A stretch of DNA of 49,143 nt from an uncultured Clostridia bacterium (GTDB taxonomy: Bacteria; Bacillota; Clostridia; TANB77; CAG-508), in NCBI GenBank assembly GCA_947594845.1, contig CANQEI010000009.1, positions 1-49,143 on the forward strand, given 5' to 3'. The notes beneath the pieces were generated by a model. That model had not been told where the DNA came from. It was given only the letters and a program-made list of their open reading frames with translations, and searched no databases. Below, piece after piece: positions 25,529 through 34,392 of this stretch; position 1 is the stretch's first letter; the number at the start of each line of letters is the position of its first letter. The position numbers were made by a program, and so were the translations under genes.

Positions 25529-26110
25529 CTATAATGAACAAGGGATATTCTTGTCGCCAAAATACTTGATCAATTTTCGAATGACTTTTTGATGGGGCTT
25601 CCATTCATAACAGCACTCTCTGATATCGTATCTGTTATGGCAGGTTAAGAATGTTCTGTTGGTTTCTTCACAGGTCCATGAGGAAGGGATAAGTAGTCTG
25701 CCACCTGACGGGCGATGATCATAGTCGAGCTTACAACCGTTTTCTGACAAAAGAATGCATCCGTGTTTTCGACAATGACCAGTGTCAACAATTGGTGAAT
25801 CAAAATTTCTGACGCGAAGTATGTAAATGCCAAATGATTCATAAATTGTTTCACCGTCAACGAAATCAATTGAGATGTATCCTTTTTCAAGTTCAGATTT
25901 TAGTGTTTCGAAAGAGACATCGGGAAAATCATCTGGACTAAAATGACAGCCACATCTTTTGCAACAGACTCCACCGCACTGAGCACACATTTCATGGTTC
26001 TGATTTTCTGGTACGGAATAATCCTTCTTTATGCTCCGGTAAGGGAGCTCTGGAGAGAAGATCCTATCCAAAAGGTCTGTAATATACTTATTGTCATGTA
26101 CGAGTCCCAT
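25529..26110 (-). CDS. YkgJ-like cysteine-cluster (zinc/iron-chelating) protein
   Basis: A 193-residue soluble protein with the cysteine cluster CAQCGGVCCKRCGCHF (Cys42, 45, 49, 50, 53, 55) and further cysteines in TGHCRKHGC, ENGCKLD and near the C-terminus (ECCYEW). This is the pattern of the CxxCxxxCC/YkgJ family, thought to bind zinc or an iron-sulfur cluster. An RPSGGRLLIPSS segment follows, where relatives have RPxxC. AGGAGG lies seven bases before the ATG. GC content is about 40-50%, well above the flanking genes, as for the SleB-like gene, so horizontal acquisition is likely. Confidence 0.8.
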   Translation of the reverse strand: MGLVHDNKYITDLLDRIFSPELPYRSIKKDYSVPENQNHEMCAQCGGVCCKRCGCHFSPDDFPDVSFETLKSELEKGYISIDFVDGETIYESFGIYILRVRNFDSPIVDTGHCRKHGCILLSENGCKLDYDHRPSGGRLLIPSSWTCEETNRTFLTCHNRYDIRECCYEWKPHQKVIRKLIKYFGDKNIPCSL

Positions 26111-26123
26111 AAGAATACCTCCT

Positions 26124-26178
26124 ATTCAAATTTGAATGTGCTTATTAAAATTATACTTTATTTTTGCTTATTTTTCAA
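26124..26178 (-). promoter_or_regulatory. Promoter and palindrome upstream of the cysteine-cluster gene
   Basis: On the minus strand, TTGAAA (26178-26173), 17 bp and TATAAT (26155-26150) form a near-consensus promoter. Its leader contains a perfect 14-bp palindrome, ATTCAAATTTGAAT (26124-26137), a possible operator between promoter and start codon. On the other side of the spacer, ATTTTATGT (26199-26207) and ACATAAAAT (26215-26223) form a 9-bp hairpin upstream of murA. Confidence 0.65.
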
Positions 26179-26264
26179 TCTTATTATCGATATGGAACAT
26201 TTTATGTAAAAGAAACATAAAATATAGCAGTAATGAAAATATATTTTGAAGGGAAGGAAAATTT

Positions 26265-27515
26265 ATGTCTAAGTATATAATTAAAGGAGAAAACAAAATA
26301 GAAGGAGAACTAAACATTTCTGGATCAAAAAATAGTGCTCTTCCGATTATTGCAGCATGTATTTTGAATGGAGAGAAAAACATACTATACAATGTTCCTG
26401 ATATTAGAGACACGAATGGAATGCTTAATATATTAGAAGATTTGGGTTGTAAAATAAAGAAAAAAGGTAATAAAGTAATTATAGATTCATCAACTATTAC
26501 TAAATTTCATATCAAAGACGAGTTAATGAGAGAAATGAGATCCTCTGTTATAATAGTTGGAGCTTTAATTGCTAGATTTAAAAGTGCAACATTTTCATAC
26601 CCAGGTGGATGCGAAATCGGAGCTAGACCAATTGACTTACATATTAATGGATTTAAAAAAATGGGAATAAATATTGATGAAAATACTAGATATATGATAT
26701 GCAAATGTGATAGAATAATACCTGCAGAAATACAATTAGATTTTCCAAGTGTTGGTGCAACAGAAAACTTAATGCTTGCAGCTATTTTCACTGATGGAGA
26801 AACAGTGATAAGAAATGTTGCCATGGAACCTGAAATCGAAGATTTAGAAAAATTTTTAAATAGGATGGGAGCTAATATTTCTGGAGCAGGTAGTAATATT
26901 ATTAGAATTAGAGGAGTAAAAAGGTTAAAACAGGTTTCGTATAATATTATGCCAGACAGAATAGAGACAGGTACATTTTTGTGTTATACAGCGATGACAG
27001 GTGGGGAAATTATACTGAATAACATAAATCCTGATAATGTTTTACCTGTATTAAGCAAATTAGAAGAATCTGGTTGCAAAATTTATAGAGAACCACGTAG
27101 AGTTATTTTAAAATCTCCAAAAAGGTTAAAAGCGGTTGATATTCAAACATTACCTTACCCAGGATTTCCAACAGATATGCAGTCAATATTTTTATCTATG
27201 TTGACAACTGCTAAAGGTACAGCACTTGTTACAGAAAATCTTTTTGAAAATAGATTTAAATGTGTACCAGAATTGATTAGAATGGGAGCCAAAATTTCAG
27301 TGTCTGGTTCATGTGCAATAGTTAAAGGTGTAAAAAAGTTGGTAGGAACTGATATTGTTGCAACTGATTTAAGAGGTGGAGCTGCACTTATTGGGGCTGC
27401 ATTGAAAGCTAAAGGTACGACAATTATAGAAAATTGCCAATTTGTAGAAAGAGGATATGAAAAATTAGAAAATAAATTGCAAAGTTTAAATATAGATTTT
27501 ACTAAAGAGGGGTGA
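26265..27515 (+). CDS. murA: UDP-N-acetylglucosamine 1-carboxyvinyltransferase
   Basis: MurA transfers enolpyruvate from PEP to UDP-GlcNAc, the first committed step of peptidoglycan synthesis. The 416-residue length is normal. Lys22 in SGSKNSALP binds substrate, and Cys116 in YPGGCEIGARP is the PEP-binding, fosfomycin-reactive cysteine; a Cys-to-Asp resistant form is therefore excluded. The repeated inside-out alpha-beta fold is visible in LRGGAALIGAALKAKG near the end. GGAAGG precedes the ATG. Six bases separate its stop from the ftsQ start, forming the murA-ftsQ-DUF881-DUF881-DUF1290 cluster. Confidence 0.96.
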   Translation: MSKYIIKGENKIEGELNISGSKNSALPIIAACILNGEKNILYNVPDIRDTNGMLNILEDLGCKIKKKGNKVIIDSSTITKFHIKDELMREMRSSVIIVGALIARFKSATFSYPGGCEIGARPIDLHINGFKKMGINIDENTRYMICKCDRIIPAEIQLDFPSVGATENLMLAAIFTDGETVIRNVAMEPEIEDLEKFLNRMGANISGAGSNIIRIRGVKRLKQVSYNIMPDRIETGTFLCYTAMTGGEIILNNINPDNVLPVLSKLEESGCKIYREPRRVILKSPKRLKAVDIQTLPYPGFPTDMQSIFLSMLTTAKGTALVTENLFENRFKCVPELIRMGAKISVSGSCAIVKGVKKLVGTDIVATDLRGGAALIGAALKAKGTTIIENCQFVERGYEKLENKLQSLNIDFTKEG

Positions 27516-27521
27516 GAAAGA

Positions 27522-28463
27522 GTGGCGCAAAAATCTAAAAAAGCGGTAGCTAATAATAAATTTAACTTTGACGAAGAATATATTATTGGTATTTCAAAAT
27601 CAGAACAGTTACAAAAGAAAAAGCAACAACCCAAAAAGAATAATAAAAACAATAAAAAGAAACCAAATAATAAACAAAAGAAAAAAGCAAAGAAGACAGT
27701 AGATATTGTTAAATTAAAAAAGAGAATAGTTACTTTTATGATAATACTTGTTTTCATTACCGCTATTGGATGTTTTTTATGCTTATCACCTATATTTAAT
27801 GTTCAAGAAATTATAGTTGAAAATAATAATTTAATTTCAGCTGACACAATAAGAAGCTTATCAACTATACAATTATATAAAAATATTTTTTTAATGAGTA
27901 AACATGATGCAAAAGAGAATATAGAAAAAAATCCATATGTTGAATATGTGGAGATTTCACGTGAGTTACCTAATAAGGTTAAAATAGTTGTACATGAGAG
28001 AACTGAGCAATCTTTAATAGAATTTGCAGAAGGTAAATTTGTTATTATTGATAGACAAGGATATATTTTAGGAATAGCAGAGGAGCCAAAACAATTACCA
28101 ATTTTAGTTGGAACAGAGACTGATAATGAAACATTAATTCAGTCAAATGAAGATAATAAAAGATTATGTGATAAAGATTTAAAGAAATTAGATATTGTAA
28201 ATAGTATTATAGATACAGCTAAACAATATGAAGTCTATTCTTGTATTACTAAAATTGATATTTCAGATACTAGTAATGTTATATTAACTCTTGCTGGAGA
28301 ATCTAAAACAGCATATCTAGGAAATTGTACGCAATTATATGCTAGAATGGGACATATGAAAACGATTATAGAAGCAGAATCAGGAAAAAGTGGAAAAATA
28401 TTTGTAGATGGAACTCTTCAAGATATGCCGGGACAAAGAGCTTATTTTAGGGAAGATGTATAA
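27522..28463 (+). CDS. ftsQ: Cell division protein FtsQ/DivIB
   Basis: A bitopic divisome protein. The basic cytoplasmic N-terminus (residues 1-68) has a remarkable Lys/Asn-rich stretch (33-58). One membrane helix lies at about 70-92. The POTRA domain (95-165) begins FNVQEIIVENNNLISADTI and contains NPYVEYVEISRELPNKVKIVVHER. The beta domain follows, with GQRAYFRED at the end. FtsQ/DivIB scaffolds septal peptidoglycan synthesis with FtsL and DivIC. GTG start at 27522 behind AGAGGGGTGAG. Its position after murA is typical for Clostridia. Confidence 0.93.
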   Translation: MAQKSKKAVANNKFNFDEEYIIGISKSEQLQKKKQQPKKNNKNNKKKPNNKQKKKAKKTVDIVKLKKRIVTFMIILVFITAIGCFLCLSPIFNVQEIIVENNNLISADTIRSLSTIQLYKNIFLMSKHDAKENIEKNPYVEYVEISRELPNKVKIVVHERTEQSLIEFAEGKFVIIDRQGYILGIAEEPKQLPILVGTETDNETLIQSNEDNKRLCDKDLKKLDIVNSIIDTAKQYEVYSCITKIDISDTSNVILTLAGESKTAYLGNCTQLYARMGHMKTIIEAESGKSGKIFVDGTLQDMPGQRAYFREDV

Positions 28464-28489
28464 ATAAAAAATCATTAGGAGATGTTTAA

Positions 28490-29203
28490 ATGAAAAGAGA
28501 GATTATAGTAGGGATCTTATGTTTTTTAATTGCAGCAAGTATATGTGTTCAATATAGAAGTGTTCACAATTACACAACTAATGGACAAGCATCTGTTCAA
28601 TCAATGTCAGAAAATAAACTTAGAGATCGAGTATTAAAAGAGCAGGAAAATTATAATAAATTATATGCACAGTTACAAGATGCTCAAGCACAATTAGAGC
28701 AATTAAGAAAAAATTCTGCAACAAATAGTGATGAAGCACAACAGTTGGAGAAACAATTATCAGAATTGAATAGATTGTTAGGATATACAGATGTTAAAGG
28801 AAAAGGACTTATTATTACTTTAAAAGATGCTGATGCAAATGAAAATAGTTCAAGTGATAATATTATTCATGATTTAGATTTACTTGATATTGTAAATGAA
28901 TTATTTAATGCAGGAGCAGAAGCGGTTTCAATAAATGATCAAAGAATAATTTCTACTTCAGCAATTAATTGTAGTGGAAATGTTGTAAGAATAAATGGAC
29001 AAAAAGTTTCTGTACCATTTGTTATAAAAGCAATAGGTTCTCCAGAAGGAATATATGGTACTATGACTAGACCTAGAGGCTATTTAGATTTAATGAGAAG
29101 TGCTGATATAAAAATTGAAATTGAGAAAAAAGAAAATGATGATTTAATTGTTCCAAAATATACAGGAACTAGACAATATGAATATTTGCAAGTTGCAGAA
29201 TAG
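28490..29203 (+). CDS. DUF881 family protein, first copy
   Basis: A 237-residue membrane-anchored DUF881 protein: an N-terminal helix (3-21), a coiled coil at about 40-88, then the DUF881 domain starting LGYTDVKGKGLIITLKDAD and continuing through LFNAGAEAVSINDQRI, PFVIKAIGSPEGIYG and RGYLDLMRSADIKIEI. DUF881 proteins occur next to ftsQ and sbp-like genes in Firmicutes and are presumed to take part in division; no activity is known. AGGAG lies ten bases before the ATG. A paralogue follows after 11 bases, so this is a tandem duplication within the cluster. Confidence 0.9.
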   Translation: MKREIIVGILCFLIAASICVQYRSVHNYTTNGQASVQSMSENKLRDRVLKEQENYNKLYAQLQDAQAQLEQLRKNSATNSDEAQQLEKQLSELNRLLGYTDVKGKGLIITLKDADANENSSSDNIIHDLDLLDIVNELFNAGAEAVSINDQRIISTSAINCSGNVVRINGQKVSVPFVIKAIGSPEGIYGTMTRPRGYLDLMRSADIKIEIEKKENDDLIVPKYTGTRQYEYLQVAE

Positions 29204-29214
29204 AGGTGAAAATA

Positions 29215-29895
29215 TTGAAGGGAAAAATTGTAATGCTCGTAACGGTGGGAATAATTTGTATGTTGCTTACTAGTGCGATGTTTGTTCAGTTTAATACAGT
29301 TCAAGTTATTGAAGAATCTGGCGTTGGTGCAATGAGAGAATCAGAATTAAGAAGTGAGTATTCTGAGTTAAAGTCTAAATCAGATGAAATAGAAGCTTCC
29401 TTAAATGAGGTACAACAAAGTATATCTGAATATCAAAACCAGTTAACAGATAATCAAGGTTCTATAAGTTTGTTAAGGGAAGATTATAATAAAGCTAATT
29501 GTGATTTAGGATATACAGATGTTAAAGGACCTGGAATTATTATTACAATATCAGATAGAGATGAACTTGTTGAATATTATGATTTATTATTTGCTTTGAA
29601 TGAACTAAAATATGCCGGAGCAGAAGCAATATCTATAAATGATAGAAGAGTTGTAAATACAACATTTATTGCTAATATACAAGATAGGTATTTAGTAATG
29701 GATGGTCAAAGAATAACTTCTCCATATACTATAAAAGTCATAGGAGATACTAAATATTTAGAGAGTGTTATTAATATTAAGGGCGGTTTAAAAGATGAGA
29801 TGGAGAATAACGGAAAGAGTATATCATATACAGTAGAGGATGAACTATTTATTGGAAAATATAATGAATTGATAGAAATAAATTATGGAGAATAA
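29215..29895 (+). CDS. DUF881 family protein, second copy
   Basis: Paralogue of the preceding gene: an N-terminal membrane helix, a coiled coil at about 40-85 (SELKSKSDEIEASLNEVQQS), then DUF881 with LGYTDVKGPGIIITISDRDE and LKYAGAEAISINDRRVVNT. TTG at 29215, six bases after AGAGGTG, is chosen; the GTG at 29206 lies within that ribosome binding site. Divergence from copy 1 is large outside the two core motifs, so the duplication is old. It probably forms a complex with its partner in the division apparatus (inference). Confidence 0.9.
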   Translation: MKGKIVMLVTVGIICMLLTSAMFVQFNTVQVIEESGVGAMRESELRSEYSELKSKSDEIEASLNEVQQSISEYQNQLTDNQGSISLLREDYNKANCDLGYTDVKGPGIIITISDRDELVEYYDLLFALNELKYAGAEAISINDRRVVNTTFIANIQDRYLVMDGQRITSPYTIKVIGDTKYLESVINIKGGLKDEMENNGKSISYTVEDELFIGKYNELIEINYGE

Positions 29896-29913
29896 TAAAA
29901 AGGAGTGGAAAAA

Positions 29914-30303
29914 ATGATTATTTATATTACTATTGCAATTTGCTCAGTTTTAGGAATATTAGTTGGATTAAATTTACCAACAATATCTTATTCATATTCA
30001 GGATATTTGGCTATAGCTATTGTTGCTGCATTAGATTCTGTTTTTGGTGGAATTACATCTATATTAAAGAAAAACTTTGATATTAAAATTTTCGTTTCTG
30101 GATTTTTTGGAAATGCAATATTAGCTATGTTACTTACATACCTTGGAGAGAAACTAAATGTTGATATTTACTTAGCTGCTGTTATAGTTTTTGTAGGCAG
30201 AATGTTTACAAATTTATCAATTATAAGAAGAATGTATATAGAAAAATGGGCAAAAAAATATGAAAAAAAGAATGGTACGAAGAAGGCTACTTCGGAGAAA
30301 TAA
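29914..30303 (+). CDS. sbp: Small basic protein, DUF1290 family (Sbp)
   Basis: A 129-residue membrane protein with three or four helices and a lysine-rich C-terminal tail (KWAKKYEKKNGTKK). The segments YLAIAIVAALDSVFGGITS and FVSGFFGNAILAMLLTYLGEKLNVDIYLAAVIVFVGRMF are diagnostic for DUF1290, called small basic protein in Bacillus. It is usually found between ftsQ/DUF881 and ftsA/ftsZ; here a strong terminator follows and ftsA/ftsZ are not next. ATG 29914, eight bases after AGGAG, is chosen over the GTG at 29905. Confidence 0.9.
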   Translation: MIIYITIAICSVLGILVGLNLPTISYSYSGYLAIAIVAALDSVFGGITSILKKNFDIKIFVSGFFGNAILAMLLTYLGEKLNVDIYLAAVIVFVGRMFTNLSIIRRMYIEKWAKKYEKKNGTKKATSEK

Positions 30304-30348
30304 TGAAAAAAATAATATGTTATTAAAAAAACATATTATTTTTTTCAT
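30303..30348. terminator. Bidirectional terminator between sbp and feoA
   Basis: Bases 30303-30320 and 30331-30348 form a perfect 18-bp inverted repeat with a ten-base loop, rich in A on the left and T on the right. It can end both convergent transcripts. Confidence 0.88.
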
Positions 30349-30367
30349 AAAAGCTTAATATTAAAAG

Positions 30368-30586
30368 TTAATTTATTTCAATATTAATTGAATCACAATC
30401 TCGAATTGCAATTAGAGTGTCTTTTATTAAATATGCTCTAATATTACCAGAAGGGCTTATTAAAGTTGGAGTAATTTTACTTCCTTTTATGAAACCTAAA
30501 ATATTAAATCTCTTTTGTACTTCGGGACTACAATTAATTTTTTGTATTTGACCTGTTTCGTCTAACTTTAATTCATTTAGTGTCAT
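30368..30586 (-). CDS. feoA: FeoA domain protein
   Basis: A 72-residue SH3-like FeoA protein: LNELKLDETGQIQKINCSPEVQKRFNILGFIKGSKI followed by the RAYLIKDTLIAIRDCDSINIEI end. FeoA supports FeoB-mediated Fe(II) uptake. This copy stands alone on the minus strand, about 28 kb from the feoB at the left edge. Stand-alone FeoA-domain proteins may serve another partner. ATG 30586 lies eight bases after AGGAG; the GTG at 30595 overlaps the ribosome binding site and is rejected. Confidence 0.85.
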   Translation of the reverse strand: MTLNELKLDETGQIQKINCSPEVQKRFNILGFIKGSKITPTLISPSGNIRAYLIKDTLIAIRDCDSINIEIN

Positions 30587-30642
30587 ATATATCACTCCTA
30601 ATATTATAATTTATTTGTTTGAAGTACTTTTTGTGATATAAG

Positions 30643-30671
30643 TTGAAAAAAATTGTTAAATAATGTAGAAT
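30643..30671 (+). promoter_or_regulatory. Promoter of the WG-repeat gene
   Basis: TTGAAA (30643-30648), 17 bp and TAGAAT (30666-30671). Transcription would start near 30678, so the ATG at 30670 cannot be used and the ATG at 30703 is the start. Confidence 0.65.
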
Positions 30672-30702
30672 GTTACTATTAAAAGGAAAAGAGAAAGAGC
30701 CA

Positions 30703-32295
30703 ATGAACAAAAAAGGAATATTTTTAATTTGTGTTGTTTTATTGATTATAATAAGTATAGCTAGTGTAATCTTCTTTTCTAATAAAAAAGCAAAGGATAG
30801 GGATTATGAATTACTACAAGTAAATGAATATAAATATTATGCTTTGCTTGTTGACGGGAAATATGGTGTTATAAGAAAAGATGGAACTGTAATTATAGAA
30901 CCAAATTATAATGAAGTACATATACCAAATCAAGATAAAGATATATTTGTTGTAAAAGACAATGATACATATAAGGTATTTAATGAAAACAAACAGCAAC
31001 TTTTTACTGATTTACAAAGTGTATCAGCAATTGTTGGAAAAAATGAAGCAGATGAAAATATATATAATACAACTGTATTAAAATATATGGAAAACGGAAA
31101 ATATGGATTATTAAGTTTTGATGGTAAAAAAATAACTAAGCCAGAATATGAAGAAATGTCAGCTTTAACAGACAATTATGGGGAGATACTTGTAAAACAA
31201 AACGGAAAGTATGGAGTAATTAATGTAAAAGGGATTACTTTAGTAAAACCAAAGTATGACACAGTGGCTGGTGATGCATATTTTGAAAATGGTTCTTTTA
31301 AGAATTCTGGATATATTGTTGGAAATAAAACAAATCAAGGTATGAAATATGGATATCTTGATAAAAATGAAAAAGAAATTATAAAAGTTGAACAAGAAAC
31401 TCTTTATAGAGTTACTGAGATTTCTTCAAATGATGCTTATATAGTAGCATCTCAAAATGGTAGATATGCTCTTTATAAAAATAAAGAAAATTTAACTGGT
31501 TATAAGTATATTAATATTTATTATAATAACAATACAAATTCATTTACTGTTCAAAAAAATAAATCTTATGGATTGATTAATTTATCAGGACAAGTAATTG
31601 TACCAGAAGAATATGAAGAACTTATGGTTGTAGGAATATATGTTGAGGCTTCAAAAAATGGAACAAACTATATTTATGATTTAAATGGAAATCAAGTAAC
31701 TGATGCTAAATTTACTAGTTTGCAAAGTACGGTTACAGGAAAATTTTATATAACAATGGATGAAAATTATAGATATGGAATTGCAAATAAGGAACAAGAA
31801 ACTGTTGTAGAAAACAAATATGATTACATAGATGAAATTGAAAATACAGGATTGATGATAGCGACGATTGGAAATGATGTTACAATATATAGTGGAAATG
31901 CAGTTGAAATTGTTTCTGTTAATGATGCTAAAGTTGAGATGCATGGAGATTATATAGAAGTTATAACAAAAGAAGAGTCTTATTATTTAACTGCTGATGG
32001 AAAGAAAGTTGATAATAAAACCGTATATATTGAGAATAATTTGTATGCAAGTAAATCTGGCAATAAATGGGGATTTGTTGATTTAAAGGATAGGATAATT
32101 ATTCCATATGTGTATGATGAAGTTACAGAAGTTAATCAATACGGTTTTGCTGGAATAAAGCAGAATGGAAAATGGGGTTCAATAGACAAAAATGGTAATG
32201 TTGTAGTAGAGCCAACTTATGAATCAGATGAAATAAATCCTGTATTTATAGGCAAATATGTTTTGAAAAATAATATTGTTACAAATAAATTTTAA
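30703..32295 (+). CDS. Membrane-anchored WG-repeat protein
   Basis: An N-terminal helix (residues 5-25, no lipobox) anchors about 500 residues of WG-like (KWG) repeats outside the cell. About ten units can be read, for example KYGVIRKDGTVIIEPNY, KYGVINVKGITLVKPKY, SYGLINLSGQVIVPEEY, KWGFVDLKDRIIIPYVY and KWGSIDKNGNVVVEPTY. The first and last are best conserved; the middle ones are degenerate. WG repeats are widespread beta-rich modules with no established enzymatic role, possibly binding partners at the cell surface. The gene is monocistronic with its own promoter. Confidence 0.88.
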   Translation: MNKKGIFLICVVLLIIISIASVIFFSNKKAKDRDYELLQVNEYKYYALLVDGKYGVIRKDGTVIIEPNYNEVHIPNQDKDIFVVKDNDTYKVFNENKQQLFTDLQSVSAIVGKNEADENIYNTTVLKYMENGKYGLLSFDGKKITKPEYEEMSALTDNYGEILVKQNGKYGVINVKGITLVKPKYDTVAGDAYFENGSFKNSGYIVGNKTNQGMKYGYLDKNEKEIIKVEQETLYRVTEISSNDAYIVASQNGRYALYKNKENLTGYKYINIYYNNNTNSFTVQKNKSYGLINLSGQVIVPEEYEELMVVGIYVEASKNGTNYIYDLNGNQVTDAKFTSLQSTVTGKFYITMDENYRYGIANKEQETVVENKYDYIDEIENTGLMIATIGNDVTIYSGNAVEIVSVNDAKVEMHGDYIEVITKEESYYLTADGKKVDNKTVYIENNLYASKSGNKWGFVDLKDRIIIPYVYDEVTEVNQYGFAGIKQNGKWGSIDKNGNVVVEPTYESDEINPVFIGKYVLKNNIVTNKF

Positions 32296-32320
32296 GTGTA
32301 TATTTAGGAGAATAATTAGG

Positions 32321-32360
32321 ATGGGCAAATGGGAAGCAAAAAAATTTCCTATTTGCCCAT
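32321..32360 (+). other. 15-bp hairpin without T-tract upstream of the methionine-lyase-like gene
   Basis: ATGGGCAAATGGGAA (32321-32335) pairs with TTCCTATTTGCCCAT (32346-32360), with one G-U pair, around a ten-base A-rich loop. No T-run follows, so it is not a canonical terminator. It lies 25-65 bases after one gene and 34 bases before the next, so it could be a processing or stability element, or a weak terminator. Confidence 0.6.
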
Positions 32361-32393
32361 TGCACACGAAATAAAAAAGAGAGGATTAATAAA

Positions 32394-33638
32394 ATGTTTA
32401 AAGAGTTTGGTATTTCAGATGAATTAATTTCATTATCTGAAGAGGTAAAAAAAGAAATAGAGGAAGAAGTAAGAAAAGTTGACGAAAGAGCGTTGAAAAA
32501 TAGTTTAAGAGTATTAAAAGCTTTTCAAGATAATAAGATTTCAGATGTACATTTTAATTCTACAACAGGCTATGGCTATGGTGATATAGGAAGAGACACA
32601 ATTGAAAAGGTTTTTGCACAAGTTTTCAGAACAGAAGATGCACTTGTGCGTAATCAATTTATTTCAGGAACTCATGCTATTACTGTAGCATTATTTGCTA
32701 ATTTAAGACCAGGTGACACGTTATTAAGTATTTCAGGAAAACCTTATGATACATTAGATTCAATAATTGGATTTGACGATAATAAAAGTTCATTAAAATC
32801 ATATGGAATAAATTATGAACAAATAGATTTAGTAAATGATGATTTTGATATACCAAAAATTAAAGAAAGACTTTCTAAAAAGAATGTAAAAATGATAGAA
32901 ATCCAAAGATCAAGAGGATATTCAATGAGAAAAAGTTTAACTGTTGACAAAATAGAAAAAGCTATTAAAGCAGTTAGAGAAGTAAATGATGAAGTAGTAA
33001 TTATGGTAGATAATTGCTATGGGGAATTTGTTGATGATTTAGAACCAGTTGATGTAGGTGCGGATTTTATGGTTGGTTCTTTAATAAAAAATGCAGGTGG
33101 AGGAATTGCACAAAACGGTGCTTACATAGTTGGAAAGAAGAAATATATAGAACTTGCAGCTGAGAGATTAACAGCTCCGGGACAAGGAAAAGAAGTTGGA
33201 CCAAGTTTAGGTGCAAATAGATCAATTTTACAAGGAATATATATGGCTCCATCAGTTGTTGCTAATAGCTTAAAAACTGCAATTTTTGCAAGTAGAATGT
33301 TAGAAAAATTAGGATATAATCCTGTTCCAAAATTTAATGAAAAAAGATCAGATATAGTACAAACAATTATATTTAATGATGAAGAGAAATTAATTAAGTA
33401 TGTACAAGGAATACAAAAAGGTTCAGCTATAGATTCTGATTCATTGCCTATGCCATGGGATATGCCGGGATATACGGATAAAGTAATTATGGCTAGTGGA
33501 AGCTTTACACAAGGTTCTTCAATTGAGTTGAGCTGTGATGCTCCAATAAGACCTCCATATATTGCATTTATGCAAGGAGGACTTACATATGAATATGGAA
33601 TATTAGGAGTATTAAAAGCAATTAGTGAATTATATTGA
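32394..33638 (+). CDS. Methionine gamma-lyase family protein (YnbB / 'aluminum resistance' type)
   Basis: A 414-residue PLP fold-type I enzyme. The N-terminal STTGYGYGDIGRDTIE and NQFISGTHAITVAL are characteristic of the Met_gamma_lyase (PF06838) family. Asp206 in MVDNCYGEF would contact the PLP nitrogen, and Lys232 in GSLIKNAGGGIA would form the Schiff base. It has been linked to aluminum resistance by name only; a carbon-sulfur lyase reaction is expected. The stop codon overlaps an MTA/SAH nucleosidase reading frame, so a role in sulfur amino acid recycling is plausible. GAGAGGA lies before the ATG. Confidence 0.88.
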   Translation: MFKEFGISDELISLSEEVKKEIEEEVRKVDERALKNSLRVLKAFQDNKISDVHFNSTTGYGYGDIGRDTIEKVFAQVFRTEDALVRNQFISGTHAITVALFANLRPGDTLLSISGKPYDTLDSIIGFDDNKSSLKSYGINYEQIDLVNDDFDIPKIKERLSKKNVKMIEIQRSRGYSMRKSLTVDKIEKAIKAVREVNDEVVIMVDNCYGEFVDDLEPVDVGADFMVGSLIKNAGGGIAQNGAYIVGKKKYIELAAERLTAPGQGKEVGPSLGANRSILQGIYMAPSVVANSLKTAIFASRMLEKLGYNPVPKFNEKRSDIVQTIIFNDEEKLIKYVQGIQKGSAIDSDSLPMPWDMPGYTDKVIMASGSFTQGSSIELSCDAPIRPPYIAFMQGGLTYEYGILGVLKAISELY

Positions 33639-33655
33639 TGAAAGGATATTTTTAT

Positions 33656-34390
33656 ATGAAAAATGGAACAATTTTAGTTACTGCAGCTGTTGATACAGAA
33701 ATTGATTATCTAAAAGAAAAATTAAAAAATCTTAAAGCTTCAGAGATGTATGGTTATACGTTATTTGAAGGAAAATTCGAAGACTATCAGATAATTATTT
33801 TAAAAACAGGTGTTGGAATTATGAATGCCACTATCTCAACAATGCTAGCCATAAACAAATATAATCCTGAAATTATTATAAATGAGGGAACAGCTGGTAG
33901 TCATTCACTAGATGTAAAAAGAGGCGATATTGTTATTGGAGATAAATTAGTTTATATAGGTGGATATAAAACTCCAATAAAGGGATTAAATGCTGGATCA
34001 AACTCTTTAGAATGGATAATAACAGATTTTCAACATAAAGATGATAAGGATACTATAGAATATAGAGCTGATAAAGATTTATTAGAATTAGCCAAAAAGA
34101 TAAATGATTTTCAATATGGAAAAGTTCATGTTGGGACAATTGGAAGCGGTGATGTTTTTAATAAGGAATGTGATAGAATTAATTATATTCATAGTAACTT
34201 AGATACTTTATGTGAAGAAATGGAAGGTGTAGCTGTATATAAAGTTGCACAAACATTTAATGTTCCTGTTATTGGATTTAGAATAATATCAAATAATGAA
34301 TTATTAAACGAACATTATGATGTTAAATATGGAAAGTATAGTCAAGAATTTACATGTAGTTTTTTAAAAGAATATATAATGAGGAAATAA
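33656..34390 (+). CDS. 5'-methylthioadenosine/S-adenosylhomocysteine nucleosidase-like protein
   Basis: A 244-residue nucleoside phosphorylase-superfamily protein. Motifs include ILVTAAVDTEI at the start, LKTGVGIMNAT, INEGTAGS, and EEMEGVAVYKVAQTFNVPVIGFRIISN, where the Glu-Met-Glu contacts the ribose and the later Asn (RIISNN) takes the usual position of the catalytic Asp (family often SD). That substitution makes the exact activity less certain. ATG 33656 lies nine bases after AAAGGA; ATG 33638 overlaps the previous stop and has no ribosome binding site at the right spacing. The context (methionine-lyase-like gene upstream) supports MTA/SAH recycling. Confidence 0.8.
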   Translation: MKNGTILVTAAVDTEIDYLKEKLKNLKASEMYGYTLFEGKFEDYQIIILKTGVGIMNATISTMLAINKYNPEIIINEGTAGSHSLDVKRGDIVIGDKLVYIGGYKTPIKGLNAGSNSLEWIITDFQHKDDKDTIEYRADKDLLELAKKINDFQYGKVHVGTIGSGDVFNKECDRINYIHSNLDTLCEEMEGVAVYKVAQTFNVPVIGFRIISNNELLNEHYDVKYGKYSQEFTCSFLKEYIMRK

Positions 34391-34392
34391 TT

